Shown one piece after another: positions 34,939-43,528 of a stretch of DNA of 64,000 nucleotides. The notes below the pieces were generated by a model. It searched no databases. It was given only the letters and a program-made list of their open reading frames with translations, and had not been told where the DNA came from. The stretch is from DASSKP01 sp035695045 (GTDB taxonomy: Bacteria > Actinomycetota > Actinomycetes > JAFAQI01). The stretch is taken from assembly GCA_035695045.1 (NCBI GenBank), contig DASSEX010000030.1, positions 1 through 64,000 of the forward strand. Direction: 5' to 3'. The position numbers and the translations under genes were made by a program. The number at the start of each line of letters is the position of its first letter. The stretch's first letter is position 1.

Positions 34939-36419
34939 GTCGTGTCGGAGACGGTGGGTTCGCGCAGCCGGCCCTTCGCCACCTTTCCGGTGACCGAGTG
35001 CGGCAGCTCGTCGACGATCTCCACCGATGTCGGGCACTTGAACCGCGCGAGCCGACCTGCTGCATAGTCGATGACGTCGGAGGGCGTCAGCGATGCCCCG
35101 TCGCGTGCGACGACGAGCGCCTTCACGGTCTCGCCTGTATAGGGATGTTGCGTGCCGAGCACCGCGACCTCTGCGATGTCGGGATGCGTGAGCAACGCGT
35201 CCTCGACCTCGCGCGGGTACACGTTGAAGCCGCTCACCAGGATCAGCTCGCGCAACCGGTCGACGAGGAACAGGTCACCATCGCTGTCGGCGTAGGCGAC
35301 GTCGCCGGTGCGGAACCATCCGTCGGCGTCGGCACCACCGGCACCGTCCGGCCAATAACCGGAGAAGACATTTGCTCCGCGCACCGTGATCTCGCCAGGG
35401 TCGTCGGCTTCGGCGTCGTCACCACTGTCGTCGAGCAGTCGTAGCTGCACACCTGGTATCGGCCGGCCGATGGAGCCCGGCTTCGGCTTCTCGCTGCACA
35501 ACGTCGTGGTGAGAACCGGCGCCGTCTCGGTGAGTCCGTAACCCTCGAAGACGTCGCGTCCGGTCGCCTCGCGGACCGCGGCGAGTACGTCGCCAGGGAG
35601 CGGCGCGGCGCCGGACACCGCGAGACGCAGCGTCGACATCGCATTGCTGAGCTCGGGCAACATCGACCAGGCGACGAACATCGGCGGCGCCCCGATGATG
35701 TTGGTCACGGCATGGCGACGTACGAGCTCGAGGGTCTCGACAGGGTCGAAGCGTTCGGCGAGCACCCCGGTCGCTCCGGCGCGCGCGGTCATCCCGAGCC
35801 CGGCGTTCAGCCCGTAGACGTGGAAGAGCGGCAGGACGAGGAGAACGACGTCGTCGCCGGCGACCACTTCCGGCTCGATGCGGGACAGCTGGTCGAGGTT
35901 GGCGAGCAGCGCTCTGTGGCTGAGCATCGCTCCCTTCGGCCGGCCGGTCGTCCCGGACGTGTAGAGGAGCACCGCGAGGTCTTCGCTGCCGACGGATGAC
36001 GGCGCCGCGGGCTCGTGCGTCAGCGCCCGCTCCCACTCGTCACCCGCGACGACGAGAACGTCGATGTCGACGAGCTCCCGGTGCGCGATGTCGGTCACGA
36101 CCAGCGCAGCGCCTGAGTCCGTGAGCTGGTACCGGATCTCAGGTTCGGTGTAAGCGGTGTTGAGCGGCAGCGCGACAAGGCCGGCACGGAGCACGGCGAA
36201 GTAGGCCGTCGCGAACTCGACACCGTTGGGCAGAAGGATGCCCACCCGGTCGCCGTCGACCAGGCCCCGTGCGCGCAGCGCGCCGGCGAGCGCATCCACC
36301 TCGCGGTCGAGGTGCTCCCACGTCAGCGTCCGGTCTGCACAGACAAGCGCGGCTTTGTCCGGCGATGCCTCGGCTGCGCGCCGGACGAGGTCGGCCAGGT
36401 TGCGTACGTCGGCAGCCAT
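34935..36419 (-). CDS. AMP-dependent acyl-CoA synthetase/ligase
   Basis: 494-residue adenylate-forming enzyme. The P-loop is LLYTSGTTGRPKGAMLSH, the A5 motif is EGYGLTETAPV, the hinge region is YADSDGDLFLVDRLRELILV, and the catalytic lysine is in LPHSVTGKVAKGRL. Most like long-chain fatty-acyl-CoA ligases; the acid substrate cannot be fixed from motifs. ATG at 36419. Forms a pair with the glutaredoxin-like gene. Confidence 0.9.
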   Translation of the reverse strand: MAADVRNLADLVRRAAEASPDKAALVCADRTLTWEHLDREVDALAGALRARGLVDGDRVGILLPNGVEFATAYFAVLRAGLVALPLNTAYTEPEIRYQLTDSGAALVVTDIAHRELVDIDVLVVAGDEWERALTHEPAAPSSVGSEDLAVLLYTSGTTGRPKGAMLSHRALLANLDQLSRIEPEVVAGDDVVLLVLPLFHVYGLNAGLGMTARAGATGVLAERFDPVETLELVRRHAVTNIIGAPPMFVAWSMLPELSNAMSTLRLAVSGAAPLPGDVLAAVREATGRDVFEGYGLTETAPVLTTTLCSEKPKPGSIGRPIPGVQLRLLDDSGDDAEADDPGEITVRGANVFSGYWPDGAGGADADGWFRTGDVAYADSDGDLFLVDRLRELILVSGFNVYPREVEDALLTHPDIAEVAVLGTQHPYTGETVKALVVARDGASLTPSDVIDYAAGRLARFKCPTSVEIVDELPHSVTGKVAKGRLREPTVSDTT

Positions 36420-36546
36420 CGCCGCGAGTGTTTCACATCTGCAAGCACCCTCCGCAGCGGCAAGTTCACCCGTCTGGCGTCTTCAGATCCGCCGACGCGG
36501 ATCGATGTTCCCTAGGCAAGGAGAAACCCCACTCCGGGGCGACCGC
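36420..36546. other. Divergent promoter region, acyl-CoA ligase / CAP-protein leader
   Basis: 127 bp that must carry promoters in both directions. A perfect hairpin GATCCGC-CGAC-GCGGATC spans 36486-36503, and CCCC-ACTCC-GGGG at 36527-36539 is a weaker one. No -35/-10 pair could be assigned. The plus-strand transcript continues into the riboswitch-like element at 36547. Confidence 0.45.
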
Positions 36547-36634
36547 CGACACGACAAGGCACACCGTGCGCGAGCACGGGCCGCAAAGGCACGGGACTGC
36601 TGCCCACCGCAGTTAGCCGGCCCGCCGAACGTCG
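36547..36634 (+). ncRNA. c-di-GMP-I (GEMM) riboswitch aptamer candidate
   Basis: Sequence and pairing match the GEMM-I aptamer. The conserved block AAGGCACACC is followed by a perfect 6-bp stem CCGTGC/GCACGG closed by a GNRA loop GCGA (36564-36579). Next comes GGGCCGCAAAGGCACGGGAC, the hallmark CGCAAAG plus cGGG-C segment, a stem CTGC/GCAG (36597-36600 with 36609-36612), then TTAGCCGG. CGAC at 36547-36550 can pair with GTCG at 36631-36634 to close the element. The guanines matching positions 20-21 of the Vibrio Vc2 aptamer are kept (c-di-GMP type). It lies 72 nt before the CAP gene. Confidence 0.78.
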
Positions 36635-36682
36635 AAGGCCGCCCAGAGCGTCCGTGACTGCACCACCGTCGCGGCGACCGCC

Positions 36683-36697
36683 CCGGCCCAACGCCGG
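36683..36697 (+). promoter_or_regulatory. Possible expression-platform hairpin at the CAP gene ribosome-binding site
   Basis: CCGGC-CCAAC-GCCGG can form a 5-bp hairpin whose 3' arm takes in the first two bases of the GGAGG ribosome-binding site (36696-36700). Such a hairpin could let the upstream aptamer control translation. This is a structural suggestion only. Confidence 0.35.
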
Positions 36698-36705
36698 AGG
36701 TCCAG

Positions 36706-37437
36706 GTGTCGCTGCGCACGCCCGTTCGGGCTCTGTGCCGTCTGCTGGTGACGCTCACGCTCGCGCTCTCTGCCGGCGCTACCGCCGCCGCCTTCACGCC
36801 GGTCTCCGCGTTCGCCAGCACGGCCGGATACGAGGCGCAGTTCGTCGCCGACATGAACGCCGCGCGCCAGGCCAACGGACTGGCCCCCTACAGCGTCGCG
36901 TACGACCTGACGACGATCGCGCGTAACCACTCCGCGCAGATGGCGTCCTCCCAGACGCTGTACCACAACCCGAGCCTGACGACCCAGGTGCAGAACTGGC
37001 AGGCCGTGGGCGAGAACGTCGGCGAGGGCCCGACTGTCTCCGACATTCACACCGCGTTCATGAACAGCCCGGAGCACCGGGCCAACATCCTCGACCACGA
37101 CTTCACCCAGGTCGGTGTCGGCGTCGTTGTCGACAAGAACGGCATCATCTGGGTGACGGAGGACTTCCGGCAGCCGATGTCGAGCGGCGGCACGAGCTCC
37201 GCTTCGAGTGCGCCCGCGACGCACACCACGTACACGCACCCGGCGAGCAGCTCGTACTCCGCACCCCCGGCACCGGCGCACGCATACGTCGCACCGCGCC
37301 CGGCTCCGTCTCCTCGCGCAGTCCTGCTGCAGCGGCTGCACCAGCTGCGGCACGATCGCCGCGCGCACCACGCTTCCAGCGACCCAGTGGCGCAGGCGTT
37401 CGACTACGTCAACGCGCTCACCACGCTCACCCGCTGA
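36706..37437 (+). CDS. Secreted CAP-domain (SCP/PR1, YkwD-like) protein
   Basis: 243 residues. A signal peptide at residues 1-39 ends near SAFAS. The CAP domain runs over residues 40-155, with FVADMNAARQANGLAPYSVA, RNHSAQMAS, WQAVGENVGEGPT and FMNSPEHRANILDHDFTQVG (the conserved His/Glu pairs). A Ser/Pro/Ala-rich linker and a basic C-terminal helix follow. GTG at 36706 behind GGAGG. The upstream aptamer predicts control by c-di-GMP. Family function in bacteria is unsettled; a cell-envelope role is likely. Confidence 0.9.
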   Translation: MSLRTPVRALCRLLVTLTLALSAGATAAAFTPVSAFASTAGYEAQFVADMNAARQANGLAPYSVAYDLTTIARNHSAQMASSQTLYHNPSLTTQVQNWQAVGENVGEGPTVSDIHTAFMNSPEHRANILDHDFTQVGVGVVVDKNGIIWVTEDFRQPMSSGGTSSASSAPATHTTYTHPASSSYSAPPAPAHAYVAPRPAPSPRAVLLQRLHQLRHDRRAHHASSDPVAQAFDYVNALTTLTR

Positions 37438-37453
37438 CCGTTCTCACCCGTCG

Positions 37454-39619
37454 CTAGGTCGGCGGCGCACCCGTCGGCGGCGGAAAGAGCGTCGGTGACT
37501 GCGACGGCTGGTCGCTGGGTTGCTGCGTCGGCGGTGGCGAGGCCGGCCGCGGCGACGACTTGTGCGTCGCCGGCGGCCTGGGCGTCGCGTGTGGCGTCGA
37601 GGTGCTGCGTGGCTGGAACGTCGGCAGCGGCGTCGGCGACGCCGAGGAGCCGTCGCCCGGCAGGTGATGAGTCGCCTTGATCAGGCGGTAGTTGTCGAAC
37701 GTCTTCGCAAAGATGCGCGCGGGCAGCGTGCCGCCGAAGACCTCGGGCACTCCCTCGACGTTCTTCATCGAGTGCGGCAGCCGGCCGTGGTCGACGTACT
37801 CCTTGTCGTAGCCCATCCATACCGCGACGCAGAGCGTGTCCGTGCAACCGCTGAACCACGCGTTCGTGAAGTCGTCGGTCGTGCCCGTCTTGCCGTAGAC
37901 GGGGAACGGTTGCCGCGCCGCCGTGCCGGTGCCGGAGTCGACCACGCTCCGCAGCACACCCTTGACCTCGCCGGCGATCCGCGCCGGCAGCACGCGGTTG
38001 CCCTGCGGATGTGGCGTGGCGGTGAACATGTCGCCCAGTCCCGCCCCGTGCACGCGCAGAACCGAACGCGGCGAGTGGTGCACGCCGCCGTTGACGAGAG
38101 TCGAGTACGCCGTGGCCTCGGACAGCGGCGTCACGGGGATGCCCAGGCTCTGGGCCGGACACAGCCCGCCGCACCTGTGGTCGATGAAGTTCGTCTGCAG
38201 ACCGGCGGCTCGCGCGAACCGGATGACCTTGTTCAAGCCGAGCTGCACGGCGAGCGGCGCGTAGACGGTGTTGATGGAGGACACCAGGGCGGATCGCAGC
38301 GTTTGATAGCTGCCACCGCTCTCCGCGTTGCAGACGTGGAACGGCACCGTCAGGCATTGCGGCGCGGAGTGCGGCTCGTCGAGGGAATGGCCGTTCTGGA
38401 GGGCGACCGCGAGCGTGAACGGCTTGATGGTCGAGCCCGTGGATCGGTATGCACCGGTCGCGAGGTCGAAGCCGCCCTTGCGGTAACCGTGGTCCTGGCG
38501 CGTCGTCATCGCACGGATGTCGCCGGTGCGCGGATCCACCGCGACCAGTGCTGCCTCCGGGTCGCCCGGCGAGTGCAGCACCTGCTGCATGGCGTTGACG
38601 GCCGCCTTCTGCAGGTCGAGGTCGAGGGTCGTTCGTACTCGCACCTGCCCGCTGTCGAAAAGGCTCGAGTCGCTGAACGCAAGCGTTCCGCGCAGCTGGT
38701 CGGTGACGTAGTCGCGGAACTCCGGCGCAACCGTCGGCGCATCGGGCTTGGACTTCGCGACGATCGCGGGCAGCCCGTTGCGCACCGCCGCAGCCGCCTG
38801 CTGCGACGTGATCTTTCCGGTCTTGATCATCTGGTTGAGCACGTAGAACTCGCGCCGGTAGGACTCCTTCGGGTCGTTGACGGGGTTCCACACCGAGGGC
38901 GCCGGGATGAAGCCGGCAAGCGTCGCCGCGCGGGCGAGCGCGAGCGACGGATCGTGCGCCCCCGTCTTCGGGTCGAGATCGAGCTCCTGCACCGGTACGC
39001 CGAAGTAGTACTTGCTCGCGGCCTGAACGCCTGCGGCACCGTTGCCCAGGTAGAGCGTGTTCAGGTAGCGGGTGAGGATCGCGTCCTTGCTGAGGTGCTG
39101 CTCGAGCCGGATCGCGAGGCTCGCCTCGCGCAGCTTGCGCAGCGCGGTTCGCTCGCTGCCGGTGTAGACGTTCTTCACGTACTGCTGCGTGATGGTGGAA
39201 CCGCCCTGCAGGTGCGCACCGCTGACGTCACGCCACAAAGCCCGTACGACGGCGAGCGGGTCGACGCCGCGATGCTCGAAGAAGCGCTCGTCCTCCGCAG
39301 CGACGACGGCGTCCTTCAGGACCTGGGGGATGTCCGCCGACGGGACCGGCTCCTGGTCCTGCGGCGGCCGGATGGTCGCGAACAGCCGGCCCGAGCTGTC
39401 GAGCAGGAGCACGGCCTGCGGCGGGAGCGGCTCGAAGCCGTAGTCGATGGGCGCGGCGAGGAGCCCGCCGGCGAAGGAACCGATTCCCACGACGATCGCC
39501 AGCAGCATCCACAGGACCACGTGCCGGCGGCGGCGACGACGCCGGGCACTCCGGCTGCGGCGCTCCACCACGGCGGCGACCACCCGGGTCGGCAGCGGCG
39601 GCGGAGCGACCTGCGTCAT
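37454..39619 (-). CDS. Class A penicillin-binding protein (glycosyltransferase/transpeptidase)
   Basis: 721-residue bifunctional peptidoglycan synthase. A basic cytoplasmic N-terminus and one membrane helix (VVLWMLLAIVVGIGSFAGG) precede a GT51 domain with AAEDERFFEHRGVD and GGSTITQQYVKNVY. The transpeptidase domain has SxxK in GSTIKPFTLAV, SxN in SSINTVYAP and KTG in VYGKTGTTDDF. The C-terminal 90 residues are Pro/Ser/Thr-rich. Convergent with the CAP gene, 16 nt apart, and divergent from bldN. Confidence 0.95.
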   Translation of the reverse strand: MTQVAPPPLPTRVVAAVVERRSRSARRRRRRRHVVLWMLLAIVVGIGSFAGGLLAAPIDYGFEPLPPQAVLLLDSSGRLFATIRPPQDQEPVPSADIPQVLKDAVVAAEDERFFEHRGVDPLAVVRALWRDVSGAHLQGGSTITQQYVKNVYTGSERTALRKLREASLAIRLEQHLSKDAILTRYLNTLYLGNGAAGVQAASKYYFGVPVQELDLDPKTGAHDPSLALARAATLAGFIPAPSVWNPVNDPKESYRREFYVLNQMIKTGKITSQQAAAAVRNGLPAIVAKSKPDAPTVAPEFRDYVTDQLRGTLAFSDSSLFDSGQVRVRTTLDLDLQKAAVNAMQQVLHSPGDPEAALVAVDPRTGDIRAMTTRQDHGYRKGGFDLATGAYRSTGSTIKPFTLAVALQNGHSLDEPHSAPQCLTVPFHVCNAESGGSYQTLRSALVSSINTVYAPLAVQLGLNKVIRFARAAGLQTNFIDHRCGGLCPAQSLGIPVTPLSEATAYSTLVNGGVHHSPRSVLRVHGAGLGDMFTATPHPQGNRVLPARIAGEVKGVLRSVVDSGTGTAARQPFPVYGKTGTTDDFTNAWFSGCTDTLCVAVWMGYDKEYVDHGRLPHSMKNVEGVPEVFGGTLPARIFAKTFDNYRLIKATHHLPGDGSSASPTPLPTFQPRSTSTPHATPRPPATHKSSPRPASPPPTQQPSDQPSQSPTLFPPPTGAPPT

Positions 39620-39806
39620 GACGGGAGGGTAAGACGCAGGTGGCCGGCCGCGCCGCCCGAGGTGACCATGTCGTGACTACTCGGAAATGATCTGTATTCG
39701 TCATACCGCTGTGCGGTTTGCCCGGTGTGTCATATGAGCGGACGAAGTCTCCCGTGCTTCGTGACTGCCCCTCAACCCCCGGCCGGACTAGGCCGATCAG
39801 GAGACG
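39620..39806. other. Divergent intergenic region, penicillin-binding protein / bldN
   Basis: 187 bp holding two outward promoters. It contains an AT-richer part near 39680-39740. I found neither a convincing -35/-10 pair nor a BldD-type box, and no gene. Confidence 0.45.
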
Positions 39807-40604
39807 ATGACCGTGCGCGCCCACGCCCGACACGGCCGGCTCGTCGAGCCGGACGGTCTGGCTGCGCTGCGCCTGGCGATCGCGATCAGCCGCGACCCGG
39901 TGCTGGGCAGGCTGTCGGAGTCGCTGGCCTTCCGCTCCCTGCCGAACGCTCGTGGCGCCGCGACCGTCGCCGCCTCCGCGGACGTCGGGTTCCCCGCGAG
40001 CGGCGCACCGGCGATCCCCAGCCCGACCCCACCGTCCGAGCCGACCGGTGAGCTGGCGACGGTCATGGAGATCGTCACCCGAGCACAGACCGGCGACGCG
40101 GAGGCCTTCGGCCAGCTCTACGACCGCTACGTCGACGTCGTCTACCGCTATGTGCAGTACCGCGTCGCGAACTCGGCCCTCGCCGAGGACCTGACGAGCG
40201 AGACCTTCCTGCGCGCGCTCCGGCGGATCACGTCGTACACCTGGCAGGGGCGCGACTTCGGCGCCTGGCTCGTGACAATCGCCCGCAACCTCATCGCCGA
40301 CCACTACAAGTCCGGTCGCTACCGCCTCGAGCTGGCCACCTCGGACCTCGTCGAGGCCGGCGCCGACCGTAGCGAGGACGGTCCGGAGGACGAGGTCCTC
40401 GCCGGGATCACCAACGGCGTGCTCCTCGAGGCGGTCAAGCGGCTGAACGCCGAGCAGCAGGAGTGCATCGCCCTGCGGTTCCTCCAAGGCATGTCCGTCG
40501 CGGAGACCGCGCAGATCATGGGCAAGAACGAAGGCGCCATCAAGGCGCTGCAGTACCGCGCAGTGAAGTCCCTGTCTCGCCTGCTTCCCCAGGACCTCGT
40601 GTGA
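39807..40604 (+). CDS. bldN: ECF sigma factor BldN
   Basis: 265 residues. Sigma-2 (residues 88-160) has AEAFGQLYDRYVDVVYRYV and LTSETFLRALRRI; sigma-4 (residues 205-262) has FLQGMSVAETAQIMGKNEGA. These are close to Streptomyces BldN. The N-terminal 85-residue extension before sigma-2, with DGLAALRLAI, corresponds to the BldN pro-domain, which is removed proteolytically in Streptomyces. ATG at 39807 behind AGGAG. The RsbN-like gene and a surface-protein gene follow. Confidence 0.92.
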   Translation: MTVRAHARHGRLVEPDGLAALRLAIAISRDPVLGRLSESLAFRSLPNARGAATVAASADVGFPASGAPAIPSPTPPSEPTGELATVMEIVTRAQTGDAEAFGQLYDRYVDVVYRYVQYRVANSALAEDLTSETFLRALRRITSYTWQGRDFGAWLVTIARNLIADHYKSGRYRLELATSDLVEAGADRSEDGPEDEVLAGITNGVLLEAVKRLNAEQQECIALRFLQGMSVAETAQIMGKNEGAIKALQYRAVKSLSRLLPQDLV

Positions 40605-40734
40605 TGACCGGCCGCGCTACTACGTCCGGCATAGTCCTTCTGGGCCATCTTGCCGAATGGCCCGTCACCTCTCGCCAGGCTCGCTCGTTGGTCGTCATGG
40701 ACGGAAATGTCCAGATGTCCGGGAGGTGTGGTCG

Positions 40735-41802
40735 ATGAGTCTCTCGCCGACCAAGCGGCGCGCCGAGCAGTTCGCCGATCTGCTCGAGCAGCACGACCGC
40801 ACGGACGACCCGACGCTCGCGCCGCTGGTCGCCCTCAGCGCGGCTCTTCAGTCCACGCCCGCGATCGAGGGGCCGGCGCCGGAGTTCCGCACCGCACTGC
40901 GGCAGCGGCTCGTCGCAGTGGCGACGGTGCAAGGCGTCGGAGAGACCGGGTCGGTCGGCTCCCGGGTCCGCGAGTCAGCGAGTGCGTGGCGAGTGCAGCG
41001 GCGACTTGCCGTCGTCGCCGGTGGCGCCGCCGCGGTCACAGCAGTCGCCGGCGTGGGGATCGGTGCCAGCCGCGCGCTGCCAGGCGACGCCTTCTACGGT
41101 CTCAAGCGCGCCGACGAGGGTGTGCAGCTCGCGCTCGCCCGCGGCGACGAGGCGAAGGGCAAGAAGCACCTGGAGTTCGCGCAGACGCGGCTGTCCGAGG
41201 TGAAGGCTCTCGCCGCCCGCGGCGACGCGCTTCCTGCTCTCGTCCCGGGCCAGCCGGGCGCCGCCGCTCTTCCGCAGTCCGGGGACAGCCGGATCGCCGA
41301 CACCCTGCGCGCGATGGACGAGCAGACGAGGGCCGGAGCCACCGACCTGTTCCTCGCCTACCAGCACTCCGGCTCGACCGAGCCGCTCCAGGCGTTGAAC
41401 GAGTTCACGGTCAAGCAGTACGCCGACCTCATGGCCCTGCTCCCCGCGCTGCCGGCCGACCTCCAGCCGCCCGCGAAGCGGTCTCTCGCACTGTTGCGCA
41501 TCGTCGCCACGGACACCCGTGACTTGGCGCCGCACCGTTCGAGCAGCGGACAGCCGGGCAGCAGCGGCACGCACTCCACCGGCAGGCACAAGAAGTCGCC
41601 GAACAGCTCGACGTCGACACCGACGCCCACGCCGACCACGGTCACGTCGAGCCCCGGCGGCTCGACGGGCACGAAGCAGACCCAGCCAGGCACCGGCGTG
41701 CCGACCATCCCCGCCGTGCCCACCGTCGGACCCCTTCCGACCGACCTTCCGACGACACTGCCGCCGCTGCCCGACGTCGGATCGCTGCTCTCCACGGGCT
41801 GA
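40735..41802 (+). CDS. RsbN-like membrane anti-sigma candidate (DUF5667)
   Basis: 355 residues. A cytoplasmic part (1-85) holding AEQFADLLEQHDRTDDPTLA is followed by one membrane helix (RLAVVAGGAAAVTAVAGVGIG) and an external DUF5667-like domain (LPGDAFYGLKRADEGVQLAL). The last 90 residues are a Thr/Ser/Pro-rich wall-spanning-type tail. In Streptomyces the gene after bldN encodes the anti-sigma factor RsbN with the same cytoplasmic-helix-external layout, so this is probably its counterpart. ATG at 40735 behind GGGAGGTG; an upstream in-frame ATG was rejected. Confidence 0.8.
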   Translation: MSLSPTKRRAEQFADLLEQHDRTDDPTLAPLVALSAALQSTPAIEGPAPEFRTALRQRLVAVATVQGVGETGSVGSRVRESASAWRVQRRLAVVAGGAAAVTAVAGVGIGASRALPGDAFYGLKRADEGVQLALARGDEAKGKKHLEFAQTRLSEVKALAARGDALPALVPGQPGAAALPQSGDSRIADTLRAMDEQTRAGATDLFLAYQHSGSTEPLQALNEFTVKQYADLMALLPALPADLQPPAKRSLALLRIVATDTRDLAPHRSSSGQPGSSGTHSTGRHKKSPNSSTSTPTPTPTTVTSSPGGSTGTKQTQPGTGVPTIPAVPTVGPLPTDLPTTLPPLPDVGSLLSTG

Positions 41803-41827
41803 CCGACACCAGGCGCCGTACAGAAGA

Positions 41828-41860
41828 AAAAAGGCATCCGCGTGACGCGGATGCCTTTTT
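41828..41860 (+). terminator. Strong intrinsic terminator after the bldN operon
   Basis: A perfect 10-bp stem GGCATCCGCG-TGA-CGCGGATGCC is flanked by five A and five T residues, so the stem can extend to 15 bp and works in either direction. It lies 26 nt after the RsbN-like stop and separates the bldN operon from the surface-protein gene. Confidence 0.93.
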
Positions 41861-42026
41861 CGTTCCGGGTGTCCGAATTCATGTTGTGACGGAGCCGTAA
41901 CTCTCCGCAGGACTACTCGTTGATAGCCCGAACCTACTAGGAAACGCTCAGAACCCTCTGTTGCGAACCGAGTACATACGGTAGCGTTCGCCCAGATTCG
42001 CCCGTCTTTGTGGAGGTAGGGGGCAC
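41861..42026 (+). other. Promoter and leader region of the LPHTG surface protein
   Basis: 166 bp, clearly less GC-rich than the surroundings. TTGCGA at 41961-41966 and TAGCGT at 41982-41987 could be -35 and -10 boxes, but the 15-nt spacing is short. GGAGGTAGGGGG before the ATG at 42027 is a very strong ribosome-binding site, fitting high expression. Confidence 0.4.
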
Positions 42027-43445
42027 ATGGCAGCAAGCATGAGGCGTCGTGGTGTAGCCGTCACCGCGTTCGCGCTCGCCAGCGGCACGTCGTTGGCAGC
42101 ATTCGGCACGGCCGCGCCAGCAGGTGCTTCCAGCACCCACGCGCCGGCGTACTACCAGGGTGTGACCTCCGCCAACGTGCTGAGTGTCGCGCTGCACCTG
42201 CCGTCAGCTCTTCCTGCGCTGCCTGGCATTCCCAAGGACCTCGCGGTCAACCTCGTCGGCGTCAGCGGCAACGCGACCCACAACACCCTCGGCACGGGCG
42301 CTCCGACGTCGTCGACCGCGGTGTCGTCGGTGGCCAGCGGCTCGCTGGTCAGGGCGCTGCCGTCGCAGCTGGGCCTGGGCAAGGTCCTGACCGCCCACCT
42401 CGGCCAGAAGCTCACCGACCAGGGCATCCACGTCCCGGCCGCACCGCTCGTCGACCTCTCGGTCGCGCCACTCGCGTCGACCGCGCTCTCGAGCGTCAAC
42501 TCGTCGCACTCGCTGCTCACCAGCGGCAAGGTTGCGCAGCTCGGGCAGCTGCTCGACCTCAAGCAGGCCGGTGCAGCCCAGACCCTGATCAACACGCTCC
42601 AGAACCAGGTCGACCAGGTCACTCCCGCGATCAACGACCAGATCAACAGCGCTCTCAACCAGGTTCAGAGCGTCCTCAACCAGACGCCGGCCGGCTCCTC
42701 GACCGCCCAGGTCCTCAGCCAGGTTCAGTCGACGTTGCAGACCATCCAGTCGACCGTGAAGAACATCCTCGCCAACGTCGGCTCGACCGCGGTGCTCTCG
42801 GTCAACACCCTCGACGCGACGCAGTCCATCGCGCCGGCAGCCGGTGCGGCGCAGTCGGCCGCCGGTGTCAACCTGGCGAACCTCAACGTCCTCAACGGTC
42901 TGCTGACCGTCAAGGGCTTTGTCAGCCAGGCCACCGCTGTCGCCAACGGCAAGCCAGGTGGCGCGCACGCGTCGTTCTCCGGCCACGCCCCGATCGTCGC
43001 CGTCGGCACTCCGGTGCTGACCGCAACGCTCGACGAGACCGGCATCAACCTCACGGGCGCGGGCCTGCCGTCGCAGATCAACGACGCGCTGGCTCAGGTG
43101 CAGAGCGCGCTCAACACCCTGCTCGGCACCCTCGGCGTGCACCTCAACTACGTCCCGGGTCACGTCGACAAGGTCGACAGCGCCGGCCGTTACGCCGCCG
43201 CCACCGGCCCCGAGTACGACATCGTGATCGACAGCCCGGTCCCGGGTGACGGTGCTCTTGCCGAGATCGGCCTGGGCCACGGCACGACGGCCTCGGTGTC
43301 CGCGCAGCAGGCTCCGAAGCACATCGAGCTGCGCAACCCGCAGCAGGGCGCGCTCCCGCACACGGGTGCCAACCTGCCGCTGATCGGTGGCATCGCGATC
43401 GCGCTGCTCGCCGGTGCGGCGATCCTGCGCCGCCGGGTCGCCTGA
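42027..43445 (+). CDS. Secreted surface protein with LPHTG sorting signal
   Basis: 472 residues. A signal peptide (residues 1-33, cleavage near PAGASS) precedes an Ala/Ser/Leu/Gln-rich body with coiled-coil-like stretches (INDQINSALNQVQSVLNQ). It ends in the sorting signal LPHTGANLPLIGGIAIAL followed by RRR. Not recognised as a named family. It lies just after the bldN operon, and has strong ribosome binding and terminator signals, so it may be an abundant, development-linked wall protein; that link is inferred. A similar layout is seen at 17794-19425. Confidence 0.82.
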   Translation: MAASMRRRGVAVTAFALASGTSLAAFGTAAPAGASSTHAPAYYQGVTSANVLSVALHLPSALPALPGIPKDLAVNLVGVSGNATHNTLGTGAPTSSTAVSSVASGSLVRALPSQLGLGKVLTAHLGQKLTDQGIHVPAAPLVDLSVAPLASTALSSVNSSHSLLTSGKVAQLGQLLDLKQAGAAQTLINTLQNQVDQVTPAINDQINSALNQVQSVLNQTPAGSSTAQVLSQVQSTLQTIQSTVKNILANVGSTAVLSVNTLDATQSIAPAAGAAQSAAGVNLANLNVLNGLLTVKGFVSQATAVANGKPGGAHASFSGHAPIVAVGTPVLTATLDETGINLTGAGLPSQINDALAQVQSALNTLLGTLGVHLNYVPGHVDKVDSAGRYAAATGPEYDIVIDSPVPGDGALAEIGLGHGTTASVSAQQAPKHIELRNPQQGALPHTGANLPLIGGIAIALLAGAAILRRRVA

Positions 43446-43460
43446 CCCTGTACCACCTCG

Positions 43461-43497
43461 ACGAGGCCCCGGACGCCACTGGCGTCCGGGGCCTCGT
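43461..43497 (+). terminator. Strong terminator hairpin after the LPHTG protein
   Basis: A perfect 17-bp inverted repeat (43461-43477 with 43481-43497) with the 3-nt loop ACT, containing GAGGCCCCGGACGCC in its left arm and followed by TCTTCG. It starts 16 nt after the stop codon. Confidence 0.88.
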
Positions 43498-43528
43498 TCT
43501 TCGTGCCGATGGTTACCCTCGGGTTGCT

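Noticed and set aside
36547..36705. c-di-AMP (ydaO) riboswitch before the CAP gene, tempting because DisA is in the window
   Set aside because: The ydaO hallmarks (such as the ACAGCTAACCTCG segment) are missing, whereas the GEMM-I pattern fits in order and pairing.
42027..43445. Tandem coding repeats in the LPHTG protein (QVQS and NQV stretches)
   Set aside because: They are short, irregular coiled-coil-like recurrences of Gln, Val and Leu, not a repeat array.
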